Notes under the pieces: model-generated
Told to the model about the DNA's origin: nothing
What the model saw: the letters and a program-made list of their open reading frames with translations, nothing else
Database searches by the model: none
Shown: one piece after another, positions 32,050 to 38,249 of the stretch
Layout of the letters: every line of letters starts with the position of its first letter
Position numbering within the stretch: position 1 is the first letter of the stretch
Position numbers and translations under genes: made by a program
Assembly (NCBI GenBank): GCA_008080735.1
Contig: SHMW01000036.1
Span: 1 to 38,249, forward strand
Reading direction: 5' to 3'
Source of the DNA: Promethearchaeota archaeon
GTDB taxonomy: Archaea; Asgardarchaeota; Lokiarchaeia; Sigyniarchaeales; SOKP01
Length of the DNA stretch: 38,249 nucleotides

Positions 32050-33843
32050 TTGAACAATCATAGAAATAAAGTCTGGATTTTAACATTTGAATACAAAGGA
32101 ATTGCAAAAGTGGGAGGGTTGGGTGAGGTTCCCGCCAATCAAGCCGTAAATCTGAAGGATAAATATGATTTTCGCGTGTTTATTCCTTCTCATGGGCAAT
32201 TAGCGCGTATCCAGGGAGACCACGAAGTAAATAAAATACCTATTGAATGTGCTGGAGAATTACAGCTCAAGGGCAACGATGAAAGTGAGATAATAGAGGG
32301 ACTTTATGAAATCGGATTTTATCAATTTAATTTGAATGGCATCGACATTATATTACTTAAAGGAGAGAATGAATTCACATCTCGATATCTTGATGATAGA
32401 AGTGTATACAATCCCGACACCTTTGAGACGAAATTAGCTCTATATAGTATGGGAATGCGGTGTTATTTACAAATATTAATAGATAAAAATACGGATAAAC
32501 TCCCAGAAATTATTCATCTTCATGACTATCATGCAGTTATTCCCTTTATATCAATAAAGCAAGAATTATTCAAAAATGATATAGATATTCCCTCTGTTAT
32601 CACTATTCATTTGCTTACGTGGCCACGATACCCACTAGATTTTATTAGAAGTTGTGGAATTGATAATACACCAATCAAGATAAGGTGCAAAGATGGGTTG
32701 AGGTCGATGGATATCGAAGAGATTTTCGAATTATGCCAGAAGACACAATCCAAAAAGCCAGAAAAACCTCCTACATTGGAGAAAATAGGCGCTATTATTA
32801 GTGATTTAGTACTTTCTGTAAGTGAATCGTATCTTAAATCAGATATCATACCAAATCTTGGTAAGGAATTAATCGAATTCAAATCGGATTTTGTGTGGAA
32901 TGGATGTGATTGGGATTATTATGACATGAGAAGTAAAGTTTTGGATAAACTTGGAAAAGATATTATGGAATATATTGATCTTACTCACGAAAAAGAGATC
33001 ACCCGAGAGCAAATGAAAAAGTTTTTGCTTATCCATAAAATAGGAAATCTCGATCAAAGTCCCTTAATTAATTCTGAAAAAATACTTGCGACGATAAACC
33101 AAATTTCAAATGGAAACCCATTTGTGAAAAATGGGAGAATCAAAGCATTCGAAAATTCTGGACCCCTCGCATTAATGACGGGGCGATTATCAAAGCAGAA
33201 AGGATTTGGTCTCATCTTGAAATCAATTCCAGATATTATAAAAAAAATTCCGAATGCAAAATTTTTATTTCTCATCTTACCCACAGAATATAGTATTGAT
33301 GAAATTAAGGAATATGCTAAGTATGTAAAAGAGTATCCAGAGAATTTAAGAATTATTTTTGGAGTTGCTGCCGATATTTTTGATTTGGCACACCTAAGTG
33401 CTGATGTTTATTGCGCAGTATCTCGTTGGGAGCCTTTTGGGATTATAGCATTAGAAGCAATGGCTTCAAAACTCCCTATTATAGCCACGAAGGTTGGAGG
33501 ATTACAAGAGACTGTGATTGATATTCGAAATAATCCCGATAAAGGAACTGGTCTTCTTATTGATAAGGATGAGGAGAGTCAATTAATTAAGGCGATTGTA
33601 GATATGCTACAACTTTCCATCATTAACAGAGAATCAAGAGAGAAAGATCGGTCTTATCTAAATGATATCGAAATAATAACTGATGAGAGTATTAAAGAGA
33701 TTGTGAAAAATGATCCAGAAGTATATAGTAAAATAAAAAAGAATTGTTATTTAAGAGTGGAGGAAAATTTCCGGTGGGAACAGGTTGTCCAAAAATTAGG
33801 AAATTTATATGAAAAAATAAAGCGAATTTATAAAAATCAATAA
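32050..33843 (+). CDS. Glycogen/starch synthase-like glycosyltransferase (GT5/GT4, GT-B fold)
   Basis: A 597-residue glycosyltransferase. K20VGGLGEVPAN (20-30) is the sugar-nucleotide-binding K-x-GGLG motif of glycogen synthases. HLHDYH contains the family's His region. RLSKQKG (379-385) is the second Lys/Arg motif, and EPFGIIALE (461-469) is the E-x7-E motif. It would extend an alpha-1,4-glucan from ADP- or UDP-glucose. It is longer than bacterial GlgA (about 480) because of insertions between 220 and 360 and a longer C-terminus. TTG start. A transporter gene follows 16 bp downstream. It may work with the GH57 enzyme at 5868-7145. Confidence 0.85.
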   Translation: MNNHRNKVWILTFEYKGIAKVGGLGEVPANQAVNLKDKYDFRVFIPSHGQLARIQGDHEVNKIPIECAGELQLKGNDESEIIEGLYEIGFYQFNLNGIDIILLKGENEFTSRYLDDRSVYNPDTFETKLALYSMGMRCYLQILIDKNTDKLPEIIHLHDYHAVIPFISIKQELFKNDIDIPSVITIHLLTWPRYPLDFIRSCGIDNTPIKIRCKDGLRSMDIEEIFELCQKTQSKKPEKPPTLEKIGAIISDLVLSVSESYLKSDIIPNLGKELIEFKSDFVWNGCDWDYYDMRSKVLDKLGKDIMEYIDLTHEKEITREQMKKFLLIHKIGNLDQSPLINSEKILATINQISNGNPFVKNGRIKAFENSGPLALMTGRLSKQKGFGLILKSIPDIIKKIPNAKFLFLILPTEYSIDEIKEYAKYVKEYPENLRIIFGVAADIFDLAHLSADVYCAVSRWEPFGIIALEAMASKLPIIATKVGGLQETVIDIRNNPDKGTGLLIDKDEESQLIKAIVDMLQLSIINRESREKDRSYLNDIEIITDESIKEIVKNDPEVYSKIKKNCYLRVEENFRWEQVVQKLGNLYEKIKRIYKNQ

Positions 33844-33844
33844 A

Positions 33845-33851
33845 GGGGGAG
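33845..33851 (+). promoter_or_regulatory. Ribosome binding site for the MFS transporter
   Basis: GGGGGAG lies eight bases before the TTG at 33860, directly after the glycosyltransferase stop. It supports that start and translational linkage of the two genes. Confidence 0.5.
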
Positions 33852-33859
33852 ATTAACTC

Positions 33860-35032
33860 TTGGTCTATTCGAAAAAGCTTACGTATCTTATTTTAGGGAT
33901 TGTTCTTGTTTTTAATATTATCGGAATGGCAATGTATTCTTATTTAGGAAGATATCTTCAGTCTCTTGGAACTACTGAAATCTTAATTCAAGTCATAGTC
34001 TCTTTATTCCCCTTATCTTCATTCATTTTTCCCCCAATTCTAGGCAGACTATCTGACAAATTTCAGAATCGTAAAGACTTTATACTTTTCGGAGCGCTAA
34101 GTATACCATTAGTTTTTATTCTTTTTATTTTCATCAAAAATCTAATGTTGATCATCTTTTTGGTTGTTTTGTATGGTTTTTGTAGTTCTCTCTTAGGATT
34201 AAGTTTTATTCTCTTTCAAGAAGTTGTTTTCAATAATCAAACTTATATTTCTTATTATAATTCGATGGTTGTGTTAGGTTGGTTTTTCGGGGCGCAATTG
34301 TGCGGAATATTTCTGGATTTTTATGGGATTGGAAATTTATTCATATTTCTTTTAATTATATCTTTTGTTTTATTGGGTTTAGTTATATTTTTAAAAGAAG
34401 AAAGAGCCCTTATATTAAATGGGTTTGATTTACATCAGCAACAATCTCAAAAAGTGCCTCTTTTCCCCAATGATATTGATATTCCAGTTAATCCAGCAAT
34501 TTATTATGGATTGTTTTTTAGGAATTTTGGAATTCGCCCAATTATGTCCATCTTAACCATAATTATGGCATTCCATTTATCCACGGATTCAGAGATCGGG
34601 TTTTTGGTCGGGATAAATCCACTTATACAATTCTTTCTGATGCTTCTAATGGGGAGAATAATATCTCGAAAAAATGAAAAAATAATTATGACCCTCGGAT
34701 ACATTTTAAGCGGTATTGTTGTTTTAGGCTACATAATCTCAGTTGATTTTTTTGCATACCTTTTCTTCCAAATTCTAGTGTCATTTAGCTACTCAATGTT
34801 TTGGTCTGCGACACATTTTTATATCGCGCAAAACACCACCCCAGAGAATAAGGGACAATATATTGGTTTAGCGAATTCAAGCTTTTACTTGGGAAGTTTT
34901 TTAGGGGGAATGTTTCTCAGCGGAATGCTAGCTATAAATCCTGATTATTATTTCGCTATGATCCCGCTAATTTCCTTTCCATTATTATCAGCCTTGATTA
35001 TTGGCATAAAATTCAAACATAAAAACAGTTAG
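33860..35032 (+). CDS. MFS transporter
   Basis: A 390-residue membrane protein with about 12 hydrophobic helices in two halves separated by a polar loop near residues 175-215 (LKEERALILNGFDLHQQQSQ). The short loop between helices 2 and 3, LGRLSDKFQNRKDFILFG, is the major-facilitator 'G-x-x-x-D-x-x-g-R/K' motif. The second half repeats a weaker form (MGRIISRKNEKIIMTLG). It probably exports or imports a small solute, unknown. It is 16 bp after the glycogen-synthase-like gene, so sugar-related transport is possible. Confidence 0.8.
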   Translation: MVYSKKLTYLILGIVLVFNIIGMAMYSYLGRYLQSLGTTEILIQVIVSLFPLSSFIFPPILGRLSDKFQNRKDFILFGALSIPLVFILFIFIKNLMLIIFLVVLYGFCSSLLGLSFILFQEVVFNNQTYISYYNSMVVLGWFFGAQLCGIFLDFYGIGNLFIFLLIISFVLLGLVIFLKEERALILNGFDLHQQQSQKVPLFPNDIDIPVNPAIYYGLFFRNFGIRPIMSILTIIMAFHLSTDSEIGFLVGINPLIQFFLMLLMGRIISRKNEKIIMTLGYILSGIVVLGYIISVDFFAYLFFQILVSFSYSMFWSATHFYIAQNTTPENKGQYIGLANSSFYLGSFLGGMFLSGMLAINPDYYFAMIPLISFPLLSALIIGIKFKHKNS

Positions 35033-35064
35033 AAACGAAAAAAGAGAAAAAAGTAAAAAAGATT
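35033..35064 (-). terminator. A-rich spacer serving as terminator of the enoyl-CoA hydratase gene
   Basis: Three A tracts (T tracts on the minus strand) lie between the convergent genes. They would terminate minus-strand transcription. Confidence 0.3.
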
Positions 35065-35069
35065 AGGGA

Positions 35070-35900
35070 TTATTTCCACTTCCATTTAGGTTTCTGCTTC
35101 ATCATTCTCGCCATAGCCCCAGCAGTCGCATCCTTTGTTTGCAGTAATTGCGAGCTGACCAATGTTTCAAGCTCTAAGCCTAAGGCAATATCTTTTCCAT
35201 AACAATCATCTATGAGTTTCTTCGCGAGACCAACAGCAAGTGGCCCACTATCAATTAATTCCTCGCTATAATCGCTAATGATCGAATCTAATTCATTTAT
35301 ATCTTTTGCAACACGATTCACGACACCTAAACGATAAGCTTCATTTCCATCAAATCTTCTTCCAGTCAAGATGATATCTTTTGCACTCTGTATTCCGCAG
35401 ATTCTAACTGTTCGAATAGTGCCCCCCACATCAGGATTCATTCCTATCTTTGTTTCAAGCATGCTGAATAGAGCGGATTCAGTACAAAATCGAAAATCAC
35501 ATGCTAAGGCTAATTCAAACGCCATTCCGAAGCAGACGCCATTAATTCGAGCGATCACAGGTTTTTCCATTTTTTCAATCTTGGTAAAAATTGGGTGAAT
35601 CCAGGTATTGGCGAAATATCGAAAATTTCTCGGCACCTTTAGGTCTGGAAGTACTCCTTCTGGAGCATTTCCGCCTCCAGTCAGAAAATTAAGATCGATA
35701 CCAGAGCTAAAGAGTTCATCTCCCCCAGTAATAATGACAACTCGAGTTTTTGTTCGCTCAATTTTATCGATAGCATCTTGAAGGCCCCTCATAATATCGT
35801 AATTCATCGCGTTTTTCTTATCCAAACGATTTAATGTAACGGTTGTTATTGTTTTATCCTCATTTTCTTCAATAATAATAGCTTCATTACTCAAAATCAT
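35070..35900 (-). CDS. Enoyl-CoA hydratase/isomerase (crotonase family)
   Basis: A 276-residue crotonase-fold protein. The oxyanion-hole regions are FSSGIDLNFL (64-73) and ARINGVCFGMAFELALACDF (117-136). Both glutamates used for hydration are present: E129 (FEL) and E149 (METKIG-like MLETKIG, 147-153), followed by PDVGGT. Hydration of 2-enoyl-CoA in fatty acid or amino-acid catabolism is therefore possible, though the family also contains isomerases and hydrolases. No acyl-CoA dehydrogenase or thiolase is adjacent, so the pathway cannot be named. Confidence 0.85.
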   Translation of the reverse strand: MILSNEAIIIEENEDKTITTVTLNRLDKKNAMNYDIMRGLQDAIDKIERTKTRVVIITGGDELFSSGIDLNFLTGGGNAPEGVLPDLKVPRNFRYFANTWIHPIFTKIEKMEKPVIARINGVCFGMAFELALACDFRFCTESALFSMLETKIGMNPDVGGTIRTVRICGIQSAKDIILTGRRFDGNEAYRLGVVNRVAKDINELDSIISDYSEELIDSGPLAVGLAKKLIDDCYGKDIALGLELETLVSSQLLQTKDATAGAMARMMKQKPKWKWK

Positions 35901-36034
35901 TCACATCTTTTCTTAGTTAATTTTGTTATATTAAGTATTGAATTAAACATATAATTATATTAATATTTAGAAGTTTGTAAAAACGTAAAATAATCCCTTA
36001 ATACAGAATTCGCACGAATTAAGAAAATTTAGAC

Positions 36035-38005
36035 TCACTTATTCCAAAAAGGGTACAAGTTCTGAATAATCGCATTAGGTTTATCGGGGATTATTTCAAT
36101 TACTTTTTTCACCCAATCCGCAATCCACTGAAATTTTTGCTTAAATCGAGAATCCATAAAGATTATTGCTCCTTTATCTGTGACTTTCCGGATTGGTCTG
36201 CCAGAGGCTTGATTTGCCCGTTGCATAGCGGGATACAAATAAGCAAAATTCCATCCTTGTTTGTCAAACACATCATCATAGTATTCAATTTTTGCGTTAA
36301 TTCGAGGTGTTGGAAGGTGATAAGGTAAACCCACAATAATGACACTATTCATCGTTTTTCCAGGATAGTCTTCCCCTTCCGAATTTCTTCCCCCACATAC
36401 ACCCAATAATACTCCTCCTCTTTCAGTACTTTCCGCCATGGATTTGAAATCCTTTACCATATAGGCATTTTGAGTCGCTGATAACCCGGGTTCTTCAACA
36501 AACAAAGTTTTATTATTTTTACGGACAACTGATTCAATATCATTGGCTATAAGGGAAGTTAATACTTTATAGGATGCACAGAAGATTCCTACATTTGCGG
36601 GAGTACAATAAAGGATCTCATCAATACGTTCGATGATCTTCTTATACATAATTGTGGTTCGATTCTCCCTTCTGGTGTTTATTCCTTCGATGATGAGCGC
36701 TTTTATGTTTTTCTTGTCAAATGGAGATTTGGCAATTATTGCTTTATATGATTTCCCACTTTGATTAAGACCTACAAGATTGCTATAAACATATGGATTG
36801 ACTGTCCCAGAAAGATGGAGGCTTGAGTAACACGATTTTAAGATTGGAATGGTAATCTCCCGCGGATCTAATGCAACAATCTCCATAGAAATATTCTTTT
36901 TATCCTTCCTCCGTGAAATATTATAAGAGAAAAAATAGCTATCCTGAGTATATGTTCTGATCCATTTTAACCAAAAATCTGCCAGATTTCCAATATAGTC
37001 TCTGGAAATCTCGCCACTAGCTAATTTTTCTTCATGAATTTGAGTACTGAAATCGTATAAATCCCTTAGAAAATTGTTGAATTTGGTTAAATCCGGTAAT
37101 CCCATTTTTTTAATTATTTTATTTAATACACCTTCAGGGTCTATTGCTTTTTCATCCACATTCATGGTGCCTTTCATTTTTTCTAGATGATTAAGGAGAA
37201 TATTGACAAATCGTTGCATTTCTGTGGTTGAGCGGTAACTTTCTAAATCTCTAAGACATAAGCGTAATGAATAAGGGGTAATAGTGAGGGAATTCACATC
37301 TGTAGCTACATCGACTACATTATGGCACTCATCTAATACCAAAATGCATTGTTCCAACTCCTTTCCGATAAACTTCAAGAATGACTGTCGGATAAATGGA
37401 TTAAATATCCACTGATAATTACAGATAACAACCTTCATTTCCGTAAGTAAGAATTTGCTTAGGAAATAAGGACAAAGATTTTTTTCTCTACATAATTCTA
37501 ATAAGACATCAGCATCAAAAGGCTGATTAAAGATTTCAGGAGAGATGAGTATAGGGTTATCCAAATTTTCTCGTTTTTTTAGAAGATTTATGAAATATTT
37601 GCAGTTCCGATTTTTGCGTAAATCGCTACATACAGACATCGACTCTCGTGGATCTGCCTTCAATTCAAGAATGGTTTCATTTAAGCACATTTCATTCCTT
37701 CCTCTAATAGATAATCCATTTATGTTCACAGAGTCGTGAGAATGTGCTATATGATCTGAGATTTTAATTAATTCTTTAATTACGCGCGAATTCTGAGAAT
37801 GGGTCCGACAAAGATACAAAATTTTGAGATCTTTTTCCACTGCGATTGGAAGGAGAGCACTTAATCCGATGACGGTTTTACCCGTGCCGTTTGGTGCCAG
37901 AAGTAAAATATTTTTTTTTCGTTGGGTACTGTTTTCTATTTGTTTGATGATATTCTCTTGCGATATTCTGTATTGATCGTAAGGAAAAAAGTGAGGATAT
38001 TGTAT
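36035..38005 (-). CDS. XPD/Rad3-like superfamily 2 DNA helicase with Fe-S cluster cysteines
   Basis: An ATP-dependent 5'-3' helicase of the XPD/DinG/Rad3 type. The first in-frame GTG (37838-37840) would give 601 residues, but it lies after the Walker A motif. Upstream in the same frame the sequence reads YPHFFPYDQYRISQENIIKQ, then LLLAPNGTGKTVIGLSALLP (GTGKT at 37874-37888), the expected Q and Walker A regions. The frame is open to a TAA at 38024-38026 but has no ATG, GTG or TTG; an ATA at 38003-38005 is used here as the best placed start. Counting from the GTG, the four Fe-S cysteines are C52, C71, C80 and C123 (LCPYF), the DEAH-type box is DECH (170-173), and QASGRPIR is motif VI. It probably acts in DNA repair; TFIIH-type partners are not in view. 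Confidence 0.85.
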   Translation of the reverse strand: MQYPHFFPYDQYRISQENIIKQIENSTQRKKNILLLAPNGTGKTVIGLSALLPIAVEKDLKILYLCRTHSQNSRVIKELIKISDHIAHSHDSVNINGLSIRGRNEMCLNETILELKADPRESMSVCSDLRKNRNCKYFINLLKKRENLDNPILISPEIFNQPFDADVLLELCREKNLCPYFLSKFLLTEMKVVICNYQWIFNPFIRQSFLKFIGKELEQCILVLDECHNVVDVATDVNSLTITPYSLRLCLRDLESYRSTTEMQRFVNILLNHLEKMKGTMNVDEKAIDPEGVLNKIIKKMGLPDLTKFNNFLRDLYDFSTQIHEEKLASGEISRDYIGNLADFWLKWIRTYTQDSYFFSYNISRRKDKKNISMEIVALDPREITIPILKSCYSSLHLSGTVNPYVYSNLVGLNQSGKSYKAIIAKSPFDKKNIKALIIEGINTRRENRTTIMYKKIIERIDEILYCTPANVGIFCASYKVLTSLIANDIESVVRKNNKTLFVEEPGLSATQNAYMVKDFKSMAESTERGGVLLGVCGGRNSEGEDYPGKTMNSVIIVGLPYHLPTPRINAKIEYYDDVFDKQGWNFAYLYPAMQRANQASGRPIRKVTDKGAIIFMDSRFKQKFQWIADWVKKVIEIIPDKPNAIIQNLYPFWNK

Positions 38006-38034
38006 ATTTCTCCACCCAGTATGTTATTCTAAAC

Positions 38035-38052
38035 TTAAATTATATAATTTAA
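38035..38052. promoter_or_regulatory. 18-base palindrome containing a TATA box, upstream of the helicase
   Basis: TTAAATTATATAATTTAA is perfectly self-complementary. On the minus strand its TATA core is about 38 bases before the ATA at 38005, so transcription would start near 38016, leaving a leader of only about ten bases. It thus supports a helicase start near 38005 and not at the GTG at 37840. Confidence 0.45.
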
Positions 38053-38067
38053 TAATTATCTGGTTGT

Positions 38068-38181
38068 TTAAAACTTATTTATTAAGGAAACTTCAACTGA
38101 AATATGTTCTACACCATCTTTTAAAAATGCTTCCTTATTAATTATTTCAAACTTCTGAGTAATTTGCGACATTTTAATCAT
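38068..38181 (-). CDS. Possible 37-residue small ORF (uncertain)
   Basis: An ATG-initiated frame reads MIKMSQITQKFEIINKEAFL and continues KDGVEHISVEVSLINKF to a TAA. Its mix of charged and hydrophobic residues looks more protein-like than most short frames here, and a TATA-like AT stretch lies upstream at about 38190-38210. It precedes the helicase gene on the same strand. No family is recognised and it may be chance. Confidence 0.25.
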   Translation of the reverse strand: MIKMSQITQKFEIINKEAFLKDGVEHISVEVSLINKF

Positions 38182-38249
38182 TTTTGGTTTAATATAATAT
38201 ATTTTATTAGATAAAAAAAGAAAAAGAAAGCTAAAATGGTTTAAAATCT

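Noticed and set aside
37841..38060. Frameshift to explain the missing helicase start
   Set aside because: The other two frames upstream contain no ATG and no XPD-like residues, so there is no direct sign of a shift; it remains possible only as a sequencing error nearby.
1..38249. tRNA, rRNA or CRISPR arrays
   Set aside because: Intergenic regions were read for cloverleaf-like ends with CCA-adjacent stems and for regularly spaced repeats; none was found.

Overview
The window is about 38 kb of AT-rich, gene-dense archaeal DNA, most likely from an Asgard archaeon (Lokiarchaeia-like). The evidence is the combination of an ESCRT-III/Snf7-type protein (8567-9229), a long roadblock/LC7-domain protein (584-1585), ribosomal protein eL33/L35Ae (14043-14336), the archaeal type II 3-dehydroquinate synthase (7305-8429), an XPD/Rad3-type helicase, and a large multidomain B-box-like zinc-finger protein with an Asn/Gln/Tyr/Pro-rich tail (10352-12580). 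Several starts are GTG or TTG, Shine-Dalgarno sequences occur mainly inside operons, and upstream regions carry archaeal TATA-like boxes. No rRNA, tRNA or CRISPR array was seen.

Layout. (1) The left edge (1-497) holds the end of an IS200/IS605-type element: tnpA, overlapped by the first codons of tnpB, which runs off the window. (2) 0.6-14.3 kb is mainly cell-biological and housekeeping: roadblock protein, P-loop nucleoside-kinase-like protein, zinc-ribbon CPBP membrane protein, URO-D-type methyltransferase, PH-like protein, GH57 glycosidase, DHQ synthase II, ESCRT-III, a core methionine synthase, the zinc-finger/PH-like/low-complexity protein, a GGDEF-like palm protein paired with a PHP phosphoesterase, and eL33. 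(3) 14.4-31.7 kb is a catabolic block: ceramidase-like hydrolase, two secernin/C69 peptidases, a split UxaA/SuyAB-type dehydratase or lyase, a winged-helix regulator, a tungsten aldehyde:ferredoxin oxidoreductase, a GSAM-like aminotransferase, a ThDP enzyme, an N-acyl-D-amino-acid deacylase, a GPH symporter, RidA and a D-serine-dehydratase-like PLP enzyme. (4) 32.0-38.2 kb holds a glycogen-synthase-like glycosyltransferase with an MFS transporter, an enoyl-CoA hydratase and the XPD-like helicase.

How the genes may work together. The catabolic block reads as a candidate route for D-amino acids and related compounds. Peptidases and a deacylase would release amino acids, the PLP enzyme plus RidA would deaminate them to 2-oxo acids, the ThDP enzyme would decarboxylate or ligate these, and AOR would oxidise aldehydes while reducing ferredoxin. 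This is inferred from gene content and is not proven. The ESCRT-III, roadblock and zinc-finger/PH-like proteins belong to the eukaryote-like repertoire of Asgard archaea, but here they sit apart from any complete ESCRT or small-GTPase cluster.
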